From assembly GCA_025667525.1 (NCBI GenBank), contig CM046874.1, forward strand, positions 662,550,963-662,614,962: a stretch of 64,000 bases of DNA, in the 5' to 3' direction. Each line of letters begins with the position of its first letter. Position 1 is the first letter of the stretch. Source of the stretch: Glebionis coronaria (lineage: Eukaryota > Streptophyta > Magnoliopsida > Asterales > Asteraceae). Shown here one piece after another: positions 45,387 to 56,838 of the stretch. The position numbers and the translations under genes were made by a program. A model generated the notes under the pieces. The model ran no database searches, was not told the origin of the DNA, and saw nothing but the letters and a program-made list of their open reading frames with translations.

Positions 45387-48229
45387 GCCTTGGAAGACTC
45401 GGATTCATTTGGTTGTTCAACAAGAACAGACTTGGTTCTCATAACAACCCCATTTTCATCCCTTTTTGAATGAAATTCCCAGTTAACCCTAACTGGTGTT
45501 GACATGGCCTTTGAAATATAATGAAACCTGTTGCATGTCATAGAAAGACCAGTAAAATTAGGGTTTTGGTCTTGTTTTGGTCTCCATGTTAAGCTAGTAG
45601 AAGCTTTAGACCCATTTCCCTGTGGTTGCAAATACCTAGGTTTGGCAGTGTGTCTGTCAGCGCTGAAATTGTTCTTGTCAGCGCCCCGATTGCCTTTATC
45701 AGCGTTGAACCTAGGGTTTGCTACAGGAACCCATTGCCTATTGGACCAAGTGTTTGACTTTTGGAAAGGTCTTAGGCCTTGTGTGTTAGACCCTCTAGAA
45801 AAGAATGGGGCTGGTCTAACAACTTGTGAACTTTTGTTCACAAAGGTATTGGGTCTGACAGTGTTTGACCTATGTTGACTTTTGTCAGCGCTGAAATGGT
45901 TCCTATCAGCGTTGACATTGGAAGCGTTGACACATTGGTATGCCAAATGTGAAAAGCTACCACATGAGTAACAAGCTTTTCTAGACATAGTCTTAGGTCT
46001 AGAAGCAAAGAAGCCTGTTCCATGGTTACTAACTTGGCTTTTTGGTGACCTAGTATTCCTATACATCTCTGCATACTTAACACTAGGTTTTCTAACAGTT
46101 TGTGGGCCAAGGTCAACAGCTTTGCCAGTGGTTGGGTGTGTGATTTTAATAGGTGTAGGATCATGGCTCGTGATTGGTGTGGGCTCATTTGGACTTTCAC
46201 ACAACAACCCTCCCTTAACAAACAAAGTGTGGTTAGCTTTCTTCCACTCATCTAGGTCAGTCAGTTTTTGTTTGTATTCTTCAACTGGGGAAGTCACTCT
46301 AGGTGGAGGAATGAATTCCTTCTCTTGGAGTTCTGGCAAGCCAGTCCAAGATAAGTCCTTTGATTGGACACCATAGAAATCCCCAGCTGGTGGTGGAACA
46401 CCAGTATAATCTTTCATCCCAATCCCACTCATATCCTTAGAGTCTCTTTGTTTACTAACACACTCTCCTAGGGATTGTGTGGCCTTATCAAATCTCTGGA
46501 TTTTAAGACTCACATTATCTTTATTTTTGTTAGCCTCATCTAACTGAGCTATTAAATCAAGATTAACCCTGTTTGTGATATCTTGAATATCTTTACTTTG
46601 ATGTAACTCATGATTTAAGATATTTATTTTATCCTTTAAATCAAACTCTATTTTCTTATACTCAGCTACTGTCTTTTCTGTTTGGGTAAGAGCAATTTGA
46701 TAATTAGATACTTTGCATCTTTCAGCACTTGCCTCATCTAATAATTTTACTATCTCTTGATTTAGTTTTTCAGTATTTAAACGACAACCCTTAGAACAGA
46801 AAGCATCATCATATACCTCATTATCTGATGAAGAGGAGGAGTGTGCCATGAGAGCATATTCAACATGCTCTTCTTTAACTTCAGCAACCAAAGCTCTGTC
46901 CTCTTCCTCATCCTTAGCCATAAAGTTCCAGCTCCAGTCCCATCCTCCAACACCATCAATTTGTTGAACAGCAACCATGGCCTTGGGATCTTGGCTCTTA
47001 ACCATTTGGCTTGAAGGCTTACCAGCATCAGATCTTCTTGGAGATCTACATTCCCTCATAAAGTGCCCCATCCGATGACAATTGTAGCACTCAACTTTGG
47101 ATTTGTCAAATCCAGCAACATCCTTAGCATTAAAGGTCATCTTCTTCTTGAACCTTTTATTAAACCTGTTTGCTCTTAAACTTACAAGAGCCATAGTCCA
47201 CTTGATGTCCATCTCTTCCAATTGCTCATCACTTATCTGCTTAAGATCTTCATATGTAATCGTTGAATCACTGGGCAAAGAAGCTATGAATGCACACACA
47301 GTATCTAGATCTAAACCAGCAGGTTTAATTCCATCAGCGCCAAAGTTGTGAATGTCAGCGCTTGAGTATAAAGCGTTGACAGGATATGATCCAGCGCTGA
47401 CAGACTGAGATCCAGTGACTGGATGTCCATAGGAGTTCATGGAATCAATATAGCCTTCACTTTGTGAGAAGAAGGCCATGTTGCTACTGGAAGATTTATT
47501 ATCACTCTACAAAAGCCATTCATTCTCCAACAGTCTTAGTTTGTTGAAGATGTCATCAAACCTGGAGGTCTTGTGGGTGTTATTGACAAGAATGGATCTT
47601 GTCTCAATCTTCCATACATCACCAAGGCTTTTGAGAAAAGTAGCATTCAAGTCAGGGTCATCAATCTGTGTTCCCATGAAGGAAAGTTGACTTGTGATGT
47701 CAAGCAGTCTACTTCTCACACTGCTGAGATTCTCATTGGGTTGAGCCTTAAAGACAGCATACTCATGCATGAGTTGCTTCTTCTTTTCTTCTTTTGTGTC
47801 AGCATTGCCACCATGTGCTACTTCAAGAGCTTCCCAAAGCTCTTTTGCAGACTCAAAGCGTTTGTACTTGTGCTGATTCTCATGACCTAAGGCGTGTTTC
47901 ATGATGTTCAAGATTTTCATGTCCACCCTTTTCTTGGCTATATCTTCAGCAGATACAGCTCTTCCATCTTCAGGCTTTTCCTTCTTATCAGCTTCAGGAC
48001 AATTAGGAACAGCTATCCTTGTGGCAATAGCATTAGCAATCTTTTGCGCTTTGTCGAATGTGTTCCCATATTCAACAATCTCCCAAAGAGTGTAGTCATG
48101 AATAGCTATATATTGCTCAAAATTAGACTTCCAAAGCTCGAAGTTTCTGGCATCAAACATGGGAATTTTGATACTAGGGTTTGTGGAGTTGTTTTGTAGC
48201 AAAGCAGGAGGCTGATTTGTGCCAGACAT
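45365..48229 (-). CDS. A1 gag (one in-frame TAG)
   Basis: Start ATG at 48,229 (MSGTNQPPALL). Residues 1-240 are the UBN2-type copia gag core (FELWKSNFEQYIA, LWEIVEYG, KELWEALE, LLENEWLL). A TAG at 47,509-47,507 interrupts, and the same frame continues without loss for over 700 codons. These include a CCHC knuckle CYNCHRMGHFMREC, long heptad-rich coiled coil (about 46,450-46,780), a second knuckle CYSCGSFSHLAYQC and NADR/SADK/GADK repeats. Gag forms the particle and binds the RNA. The TAG may be a nonsense mutation or a readthrough codon; I see no second A copy covering the site. The frame ends at WVPKEN-stop, overlapping pol. Confidence 0.85.
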
Positions 48230-48322
48230 GATGTTTTTAGGGTTTTGAGAAATTTAGGGTTTTTAGGGTTTTTGGTGTTTTAGGGTTCTTGCGTTACTTG
48301 AAGATCAAAAGTTTCTCAACAA

Positions 48323-48334
48323 GCTCTGATACCA
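48323..48334 (-). other. A1 primer-binding site
   Basis: GCTCTGATACCA, complement of TGGTATCAGAGC, two bases inside the LTR start. The 80 bases between it and the gag ATG are rich in AGGGTTTT-type words. Confidence 0.9.
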
Positions 48335-48336
48335 CT

Positions 48337-48873
48337 TGTTGATCCCAAACTTAGATCGATTAAGCTTTGTGTATACGAGATTAGATCAAGTAATACACGT
48401 AGAGAAACCTTTGCTTATGAATAAAGTAACTAAGTGTTATGCGGAATTAACACTTAATCTAAAACACAAAGATGTTAAACAAACTTTCACTTGTATTAGA
48501 ATGAACAAACTTGATTACAATGAAAGAGGTTTAACTTGTGAAAACTTATGATAACTGATCATTAACTTTAACCTAAAAGATCTTCTTTTATAGATTAAGA
48601 AGTCTTGTACAATAAGCTACGAATCAACTATTCTAGGTAAAGATAATAATAGAAAATACAATGTCGATCTTATCTTTACCATACACAAATAAAGAAACAA
48701 ATAAACAAAAAGATTCGTATGAAGATATATTCCATCAGTGTTAATCTTCAAGGCTGTCAGCGTTGACTTCTTCAAGTGTCAACGCTTGGCTGTCAGCGTC
48801 CAATGTCATCCTCTCAGCGCTTGAATTCTTCTTATCAGCGTCTAGTGAACTGACCCATAATTTATTCCCAACA
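48337..48873 (-). mobile_element. A LTR shared by A1 (5') and A2 (3')
   Basis: 537 bases, one visible difference from 36,827-37,363 (GAGCTT versus GATCTT). TATA complement at 48,585-48,592. The sequence to its right is again purine tract plus aORF C-terminus, so this single LTR closes A1 on its left and A2 on its right. Confidence 0.9.
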
Positions 48874-51396
48874 ATCCTCCCCTAAACTTGATATCTATTC
48901 CAATGATCAAGTTTCTGAATAAAAACTTAAGGCTTAGGAGGAATCTTACAAAAACTTCTTATGTTGGTGATAAACATATCTAATCAAGTCTTTGGCCACG
49001 TCACTAGTATAATCAATCTCCAAGGGTGTCTCCTTCATCTTCTCCAATACTTCTTTGGACAAGAAATAGTTAGCATCCACAAGTAGATACTCTGAAAACT
49101 TTGTAGAGCTCAAATGAAATACACCACAAGTAGAATAAAGCCTCCAATGAAGATTACTGAGATCATCTTCAAGATCCTTCCATATGGCAGGATCTGCTTC
49201 CCTTGGACCACACAAAGTCAAAAATGTGTGCCATAGTCTTATTCCATTTGCTGAAGTAGGTGCTTCAGCTGTATACTTGGCCTCTATCAATCTTCATAGA
49301 TGCACCAAGTCTTCTCTGTCTATGCTTGCAAAGATATAAATAATTGAAGTGAAAGTGTGTACCTCCTTTCCAAACCTGCCAATCTTCCAAAATCCACACA
49401 CATCTTCATCAAAACTAATGATTGGATTTCTGTCATCTAGAGGTACTACATTAACCAAATCTGAAGCTTCCAATGGAGAAAGCTTGAGATGCTTCCTTAT
49501 AACAGTTTCAGTTGGATAATACACATCCATATCTTTGGGGAATTGGAGAGGATCTCCTTTCTTCACTGGTCTTTGAGCAATCCTCATCTCCTTTTGAATC
49601 TGCATTTCCTCAGCAAGCTCTTGTTTCCTTTCTTCTGAAAGAAACTGGTAGACATTATTTTCTTGCACATTCCTCCAAATAGGATGTGCCCTATACTCTA
49701 ACTCCTCAAAAGATAAAGCCAGCAACTTCTTGTATGTCCATCTAGGTTGATGGCATCTAAGCAACTTGTAATACAACTGCCTTCTATCTCTTTTAAGCCA
49801 AGTCTTGACCTCTTGTGCATTATACCTCAAAATCACCTTTATATCATCTTGTACCCTGAGAAGAACTTCCAACCCCCAAATTTGATCTGACAAACTCATC
49901 CCTGGGTTGTCCATTACTTTGTCTTCCCAAGCATGGTACATTCTGGTGATTTTGGAAGGTCCCAATCAATCTGATTCTTCAAATCACTCAATCTTTCTTT
50001 TGCCAACTCATCCCCATATTTAAGTCTTTCTGGATCTTCAATAATTTGAACACTTGAATCTGAGCTATCTCCTTCTTTTTCATCACCACTTTCTTCCTCA
50101 CTCTCAGAAGTGGCCACAAATGGTGATCTAACACTCCTCTTCAAATCTCTTTCCAAAAGTTGTGCAGCCAACTGTTCATCAAATGCAATTTGTGCTGCAT
50201 CTTTCTTTGGAACATCTTCTTCATCCAAAATTCCTTTACCCTTGTCTTTTGGATCAATAATAGGTAAGGTAGAAGAAGAAACCTGTGTGGACACATCTTT
50301 GATGATTGCTAATGACTGGAATACATCAACCACCTGCAACTTTGTCAGCGTTCAAGTTACCTTTATCAGCGCCCCGATTACCTTTGTAAGCGCTGGATGT
50401 GTCAGCGTTCAAACCTGTATCAGCGCCCATTGTTGTTGTGAAAGATCCTTCCAAGTTCAATGGAGTTACCTTGGATGTATCAATAACTGGGTGCTTCTTC
50501 AAGTTGGTGAGTACTTCAGCAACATTTAAAGATTCACTAAATTGTGAACTCTTCTCACTGGCTGTATGAATCAGCTCATCCTCTTCATCCTCCCCTTTGG
50601 AAGATTCCTCCATTCTACTCCTGCTACTTGGATTCTCCAAAACAGTTACCCGCTCCCTCAATACTTGGAGTTCACGGCCCTGATTATTGACAATTTGTAC
50701 AAGGCTGACATTTTGCTTTTGCAAGCTAATGACAGCAGCCGTCAATTCAATCAATGTCATAGGTTCCAATCTGCCCTCAGCTAGAATGGGGATTTGACCT
50801 CCCAAAATAGAATCATAGGGCGTGGATGAGGTCTTAATGATGTTGGGACTGTCTTGACCAGCATCTAAGCTTGTGTCAATAGCCCCAGCCTCATCCATGG
50901 CACCAGCCACACTTGTGGAGGTGGTTCTCTCTGCAACAAGGCTAGGACCACTAGAGGAGAACACTCCAGTAGTCCTTTGGCGTTTATTCAACCTAGATTG
51001 TAATGGGGTGGAAGATGAGGTAGATTGTGTGGGTGTTGGTTGGTTAAGGGGTGTTTGGGATTGTTCAGTGATGTCAACAGCGTTGGGATTGGCTGTGTCA
51101 GCGCCAACATTGTGAGTGTCAGCATTGACATTGGGTTGGTCAACGTCCATGTGGTCAGGTGAAGGTAATGGTTCAAGGATAGGCTCAAGTTGAGGTGCAG
51201 GGTCTGGTTGTGGTTGAGCAGCCTGAATTACTTCAAGCATGGCTTGGGTAAGAGGTATGGATCTATTTGTGGAGCTCATCTTGTCAAAAATGGTTTTCTT
51301 TTGCTTAGGGATCTCATAAAAAGTGTCATGATCCCTAGTACAATATTCTTGTAAATCAAACACCATTTGCAAAAATCTTGGGTAAGCCAAAGTCAT
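48874..51396 (-). pseudogene. A2 aORF, truncated and broken
   Basis: Collinear with the aORF of A1 and A3 but in pieces. The C-terminal 114 codons (48,946-49,290) are followed upstream by a TGA replacing Trp (about 49,293). Then come 49,294-49,965, a one-base shift, 49,914-50,339, a two-base deletion at about 50,330, and 50,326-51,396. The N-terminal ~200 codons are missing: at about 51,410 the sequence jumps to gag. It keeps the coiled coil, the acidic region and the NAD repeats. Certainly non-functional. Confidence 0.85.
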
Positions 51397-51835
51397 TTTA
51401 CTTCCCTTATTGAATGAAATTCCCAGTTAACCCCAACTGGTGTTGACATGGCCTTTGAAATATAATGAAACCTGTTGCATGTCATAGAAAGACCAGTAGA
51501 ATTAGGGTTTTGGTCTTGTTTTGGTCTCCATGTTAAGCTAGTAGAAGCTTTAGACCCATTTCCCTGTGGTTGCAAATACCTAGGTTTGGCAGTGTGTCTG
51601 TCAGCGCTGAAATTGTTCTTGTCAGCGCCCCGATTGCCTTTATCAGCGTTGAACCTAGGGTTTGCTACAGGAACCCATTGCCTATTGGACCAAGTGTTTG
51701 ACTTTTGGAAAGGTCTTAGGCCTTGTGTGTTAGACCCTATAGAAAAGAATGGGGCTGGTCTAACAACTTGTGAACTTTTGTTCACAAAGGTATTGGGTCT
51801 GACAGTGTTTGACCTATGTTTGACCTATGTGAACT
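51397..51835 (-). pseudogene. A2 gag fragment joined to aORF by deletion
   Basis: Matches A1 gag 45,466-45,870 (GSNTQGLRPFQKSNTWSNR, RFNADKGN). The join to aORF near 51,410 removes about 5.6 kb of the element compared with A1, with a couple of shared T bases at the breakpoint. Confidence 0.85.
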
Positions 51836-51902
51836 TTTGTTTCTCTACGTGTAGCACTTGACACTGTTTGTTTCTTGCATTGCCAAGATATCAATCGACT
51901 CC
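51836..51902. other. Scrambled junction between A2 and A3
   Basis: About 65 bases of filler. First is a repeat of gag-end sequence (TTGACCTATGTGAAC), then an LTR-like scrap (TTTCTCTACGTGTAG). Last are about 40 bases of RNase H sequence (TGTTTGTTTCTTGCATTGCC) in minus orientation, abutting RNase H sequence in plus orientation. Confidence 0.75.
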
Positions 51903-52467
51903 CAAAGAATGTCACCTTTTTGCTGTGAAAAGAATTTTTAGGTACCTAAGATGTTATCCAGATCTTGGCTTATGGTACCCAAAAGATTCTCCATTGGAGC
52001 TTATTGCATATTCAGACAGTGACTATGGTGGTGACAAGTTTGATAGGAAATCCACAACTGGTGGATGTCAATTTCTTGGGAGTAGATTGATATCTTGGCA
52101 ATGCAAGAAACAAACAGTGGTGGCAAACTCTACAACTGAAGTAGAATATGTTGCAGCAGCTGCTTGTTGTGGACAAGTCTTATGGATACAGAACCAGCTG
52201 TTGGATTATGGGTATAATTTTATGCATACCAAGATTTTTGTAGACAATAACAGTACTTTATGCATTATTAAAAATCCTGTACATCATTCTAAAACCAAAC
52301 ACATAGAAATTAGACATCATTTTATAAGAGATTGCTTTGAGAAAGGTTTAATACAACCAGATAGGGTAGCCACAGAAGATAATGTGGCTGATTTATTAAC
52401 TAAACCTTTTGATACTGGAAGATTTCAATATTTGGTAACAAATATTGGAATGGTTAATCTCACTTAA
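51903..52467 (+). pseudogene. A3 RNase H fragment
   Basis: The last ~187 codons of A pol: [39 protein letters not shown] (Ala to Val relative to A1, catalytic Glu kept), [10 protein letters not shown], ending MVNLT. Everything upstream in pol and gag is absent. It lies head-to-head with A2. Confidence 0.85.
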
Positions 52468-53724
52468 TATGTGTTTTGGAACCTTTTTGTAAAAGTATGT
52501 ACAGGATAATGCATTGTTATTGGTCTTTGTGATGATTTAGATTTTTTCCACTTTATTTTTCTAACACTGACAAAGGTAAATGTAACGCTGTCAAGTGTTA
52601 TTTTGCCGTTGTTAGAGATATTATTGTCTAACGCTGACAAGAGTTCCTTCAACGCTGATACGTGTTGTCGGGGCGCTGTCAGCAACAAATGTTAGTTTTG
52701 TGGTTTTCAATCTAAATGTGTAGGTGGTGGTAGCTTTATGCCATTGGATATAGAGTTGCTTATGGATCTTTGAAGAGCTATTTGGACATGTTTTTGTTTA
52801 TGGATGATGGTTGGAATATTTATATTCCTATCTTGACATAAATTTTTAATGTTCATATATATTTTGAGAAACTCATGTATCATAGTTTAAGGGGAGGTTT
52901 AAGGAACCTTTAGGACTTTTGGGTATTCTTATAATACTCTCATCACAATTCTAGATTGTGTCCACAGGTGAGTATGGGTTGGTTTTACTAAACCATGAGG
53001 CACTGTAGCATGCAAAGTTGACAAACTATGCATGCTGCCAAGACATTTTTGGCCTAGAATTGGTTATGGTCTGATGGGAGACTTGGGAATAGTTTTGTTA
53101 TGGGTTTACCTGGGAGTTACAAAGAATTTTATGAAATAACTTTGTTGGTAAGTATTTTGGTTAGCAAGGGACACTAGAGGACATTTGTGTCTATCTTGCT
53201 TAAGCAAGTGTGCATAAATGGACAGTGCTTGCCGCCCACTAATTATTATCAACTTGTAAGATATTTCCCTTAGGATAAATTACTTTGTTAAGGTCTTTTT
53301 CTTTTTAAATATTTTTTTTTATTTTTTAGAAGCTGACAAGTTTTTCTCCAAACGCTGTTACGTCCAATCGTGACGCTGACAAGGCTTTAGGCAAACGCTG
53401 ACAAGAAAATATAGCCGTTGGGCGTTGATGGGCTATTTTTGACCGTTGACACCTAGTAGGCCCTACCCAGTTGTTGTTTTTGACTAATCTTTGGCCGTAA
53501 TTTTAGGGAGTTGTTACTTTTAATTAATGCATGAGATAAGTTATATTTGATTCAATATTTTCATCATTGCTCTTTGAATATAACTGCCTCATTTTTTACC
53601 AATCCAAATCATGCATCTCTCCTATAAATTTGGCTAAACTTTTTGTTCTGGGTATTCATATTTTCTTGTCTAACATTTTTCTCCTAGATTTTTCCCATAT
53701 CACATAACCTAAACAGCTTTAAAC
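52468..53724 (+). promoter_or_regulatory. A3 spacer between pol and aORF with CCAAT and TATA boxes
   Basis: 1.26 kb non-coding, nearly the same as 40,486-41,742 reversed. CGYTGAYA clusters lie at 52,560-52,685 and 53,330-53,455. CCAAT at 53,599-53,603 and TATAAAT at 53,623-53,629 stand about 100 bases before the aORF ATG at 53,725. Confidence 0.55.
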
Positions 53725-56700
53725 ATGGCACCAAAGTTCAACTCAACCAATCTGACATTGGAGTTCAAGAGCCAATATAATATGGTCGCTTACTTGGCTG
53801 CTGATAATGATTTGTTCCCTCAGTATTCACAAATGGTGGCATTTTTAAATGCATCCTCTATAAGGTATGCACTTTCTCATGAACCATTAGTCCCTGTCGC
53901 ACACATTAGACAGTTTTGGAATAATGTTAGTTCCACAACAGCTAATGGAGTGACCACATTAACATCTAATGTTCATGGAAGAACATGGGTGGTCACTGAA
54001 GCCTTGGTTCGCCAAGCTTTGCGTCTTGATGACGCTGATGGTGTGACTACTCTTGCCGTTGCAACAATAGAACAAGGTCTTAGGGAATTGGGTTATCCTA
54101 TTCCTGCTGGTAAATCTTTAAATAAATATCATAAGCAGGAATTTCCCTCTGACTGGAAATATTTGATACATGTCCTTCTTCAATGCTTAAGTCCAAAATG
54201 TACTGCTTTTAATGAAATAAACAGGTCCATTGCAAGTGCTTTGGTTTGTATGTCACGTGGGCTTAAGTATAAATTTTCAAAAATGATTTTTGAAGGGATG
54301 TGTAAAAATAAGGGAAGTAAAATGACTTTGGCTTACCCAAGATTTTTGCAAATGGTGTTTGATTTACAAGAATATTGTACTAGGGATCATGACACTTTTT
54401 ATGAGATCCCTAAGCAAAAGAAAACCATTTTTGACAAGATGAGCTCCACAAATAGATCCATACCTCTTACCCAAGCCATGCTTGAAGTAATTCAGGCTGC
54501 TCAACCACAACCAGACCCTGCACCTCAACTTGAGCCTATCCTTGAACCATTACCTTCACCTGACCACATGGACGTTGACCAACCCAATGTCAACGCTGAC
54601 ACTCTAAATGTTGGCGCTGACACAGCCAATCCCAACGCTGTTGACATCACTAAACAATCCCAAACACCCCTTAACCAACCAACACCCACACAATCTACCT
54701 CATCTTCCACCCCATTACAATCTAGGTTGAATAAACGCCAAAGGACTACTGGAGTGTTCTCCTCTAGTGGTCCTAGCCTTTTTGCAGAGAGAACCACCTC
54801 CACAAGTGTGGCTGGTGCCATGGATGAGGCTGGGGCTATTGACACAAGCTTAGATGCTGGTCCAGACAGTCCCAACATCATTAAGACCTCATCCACGCCC
54901 TATGATTCTATTTTGGGAGGTCAAATTCCCATTCTAGCTGAGGGCAGATTGGAACCTATGACATTGATTGAATTGACGGCTGCTGTCATTAGCTTGCAAA
55001 AGCAAAATGTCAGCCTTGTACAAATTGTCAATAATCAGGGCCGTGAACTCCAAGTATTGAGGGAGCGGGTAACTGTTTTGGAGAATCCAAGTAGCAGGAG
55101 TAGGATGGAGGAATCTTCCAAAGGGGAGGATGAGCTGATTCATACAGCCAGTGAGAAGAGTTCACAATTTAGTGAATCTTTAAATGTTGCTGAAGTACTC
55201 ACCAACTTGAAGAAGCACCCAGTTATTGATACATCCAAGGTAACTCCATTGAACTTGGAAGGATCTTTCACAGCAACAATGGGCGCTGATACAGGTTTGA
55301 ACGCTGACACATCCAGCGCTGACAAAGGTAATCGGGGCGCTGATAAAGGTAACTTGAACGCTGACAAAGTTGCAGGTGGTGTTGATGTATTCCAGTCATC
55401 AGCAATCATCAAAGATGTGTCCACACAGGTTTCTTCTTCTACCTTACCTATTATTGATCCAAAAGACAAGGGTAAAGGAATTTTGGTTGAAGAAGATGTT
55501 CCAAAGAAAGATGCAGCACAAATTGCATTTGATGAACAGTTGGCTGCACAACTTTTGGAAAGAGATTTGAAGAGGAGTGTTAGATCACCATTTGTGGCCA
55601 CTTCTGAGAGTGAGGAAGAAAGTGGTGATGAAAAAGAAGGAGATAGCTCAGATTCAAGTGTTCAAATTATTGAAGATCCAGAAAGACTTGAATATGGGGA
55701 TGAGTTGGCAAAAGAAAGATTGAGTGATTTGAAGAATCAGATTGATTGGGACCTTCCAGAAATCACCATAATGTACCATGCTTGGGAAGACAAAGTAATG
55801 GACAACCCAGGGATGAGTTTGTCAGATCAAATTTGGGGGTTGGAAGTTCTTCTCAGGGTACAAGATGATATAAAGGTGATTTTGAGGTATAATGCACAAG
55901 AGGTCAAGACTTGGCTTAAAAGAGATAGAAGGCAGTTGTATTACAAGTTGCTTAGATGCCATCAACCTAGATGGACATACAAGAAGTTGCTGGCTTTATC
56001 TTTTGAGGAGTTAGAGTATAGGGCACATCCTATTTGGAGGAATGTGCAAGAAAATAATGTCTACCAGTTTCTTTCAGAAGAAAGGAAACAAGAGCTTGCT
56101 GAGGAAATACAGATTCAAAAGGAGATGAGGATTGCTCAAAGACTAGAAAAGAAAGGAGATCCTCTCCAATTTCCCAAAGATATGGATGTGTATTATCCAA
56201 CTGAAAATGTCATAAGGAAGCATCTCAAGCTTTCTCCATTGGAAGCTTCAGATTTGGTTAATGTAGTACCTCTAGATGACAGAAATCCAATCATAATTTT
56301 TGATGAAGATGAGTGTGGATTTTGGAAGATTGGCAGGTTTGGAAAGGAGGTACACACTTTCACTTCAATTATTTCTATCTTTGCAAGCATAGACAGAGAA
56401 GACTTGGTGCATCTATGGAGATTGATAGAGGCCAAGTATACAGCTGAAGCACCTACTTCAGCAAATGGAATAAGACTATGGCACACATTTTTGACTTTGT
56501 GTGGTCCAAGGGAAGCAGATCCTGCCATATGGAAGGATCTTGAAGATGATCTCAGTAATCTTCATTGGAGGCTTTATTCTACTTGTGGTGTATTTCATTT
56601 GAGCTCTACAAAGTTTTCAGAGTATCTACTTGTGGATGCTAACTATTTCTTGTCCAAAGAAGTATTGGAGAAGATGAAGGAGACACCCTTGGAGATTGAT

Positions 56701-56766
56701 TATACTAGTGATGTGGCCAAAGACTTGATTAGATATGTTTATCACCAACATAAGAAGTTTTTGTAA
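53725..56766 (+). CDS. A3 aORF, intact 1,013-codon extra ORF
   Basis: Uninterrupted from MAPKFNSTNL to HQHKKFL. The N-terminal ~240 residues are a folded-looking domain shared with other SIRE-type aORFs (HIRQFWNNV, VVTEALVRQALRLDD, DWKYLIHVLLQCLSPK). Next is a Pro/Thr/Ser/Asp-rich stretch with NADT/GADT (about 287-295). A leucine-heptad coiled coil follows at 413-455 (ISLQKQNVSL...VLRERVTVLEN). After it come GADT/NADT/SADK/GADK/NADK repeats (about 518-549), an acidic patch (SEEESGDEKEGDSSDSS, about 627-643) and a conserved C-terminal domain (about 680-1,013). I see no signal peptide, membrane span or enzyme motif. Function unknown. It is cut off from its own pol, so expression would need the upstream TATA sequence. 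Confidence 0.85.
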   Translation: MAPKFNSTNLTLEFKSQYNMVAYLAADNDLFPQYSQMVAFLNASSIRYALSHEPLVPVAHIRQFWNNVSSTTANGVTTLTSNVHGRTWVVTEALVRQALRLDDADGVTTLAVATIEQGLRELGYPIPAGKSLNKYHKQEFPSDWKYLIHVLLQCLSPKCTAFNEINRSIASALVCMSRGLKYKFSKMIFEGMCKNKGSKMTLAYPRFLQMVFDLQEYCTRDHDTFYEIPKQKKTIFDKMSSTNRSIPLTQAMLEVIQAAQPQPDPAPQLEPILEPLPSPDHMDVDQPNVNADTLNVGADTANPNAVDITKQSQTPLNQPTPTQSTSSSTPLQSRLNKRQRTTGVFSSSGPSLFAERTTSTSVAGAMDEAGAIDTSLDAGPDSPNIIKTSSTPYDSILGGQIPILAEGRLEPMTLIELTAAVISLQKQNVSLVQIVNNQGRELQVLRERVTVLENPSSRSRMEESSKGEDELIHTASEKSSQFSESLNVAEVLTNLKKHPVIDTSKVTPLNLEGSFTATMGADTGLNADTSSADKGNRGADKGNLNADKVAGGVDVFQSSAIIKDVSTQVSSSTLPIIDPKDKGKGILVEEDVPKKDAAQIAFDEQLAAQLLERDLKRSVRSPFVATSESEEESGDEKEGDSSDSSVQIIEDPERLEYGDELAKERLSDLKNQIDWDLPEITIMYHAWEDKVMDNPGMSLSDQIWGLEVLLRVQDDIKVILRYNAQEVKTWLKRDRRQLYYKLLRCHQPRWTYKKLLALSFEELEYRAHPIWRNVQENNVYQFLSEERKQELAEEIQIQKEMRIAQRLEKKGDPLQFPKDMDVYYPTENVIRKHLKLSPLEASDLVNVVPLDDRNPIIIFDEDECGFWKIGRFGKEVHTFTSIISIFASIDREDLVHLWRLIEAKYTAEAPTSANGIRLWHTFLTLCGPREADPAIWKDLEDDLSNLHWRLYSTCGVFHLSSTKFSEYLLVDANYFLSKEVLEKMKETPLEIDYTSDVAKDLIRYVYHQHKKFL

Positions 56767-56821
56767 GATTCCTCCTAAGCCTTAAGTTTTTATTCAGAAA
56801 CTTGATCATTGGAATAGATAT

Positions 56822-56838
56822 CAAGTTTAGGGGAGGAT
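56822..56838 (+). other. A3 polypurine tract
   Basis: CAAGTTTAGGGGAGGAT directly before the LTR, the same tract as in A1 and A2. Confidence 0.85.

Larger units (their letters stand above)
36827..48873 (-). mobile_element. A1: near-complete 12 kb SIRE-like copia element
   Basis: Two 537-base LTRs (36,827-37,363 and 48,337-48,873) in which I could read only one difference. They enclose, in minus order, primer site, gag, protease-integrase, RT-RNase H, a 1.26 kb spacer with promoter-like sequence, aORF and purine tract. The near-identity of the LTRs means recent insertion. Coding defects: a TAG in gag, a shift between integrase and RT, and a 1-base deletion in aORF. No flanking target duplication: on the right its LTR runs straight into another A purine tract (48,874). 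Confidence 0.9.

Noticed and set aside
48240..48300. AGGGTTT-rich stretch resembling plant telomere repeats
   Set aside because: The units are irregular and lie between the primer site and gag ATG of A1, where leaders rich in AACCCTAAA are common; not a telomere remnant.
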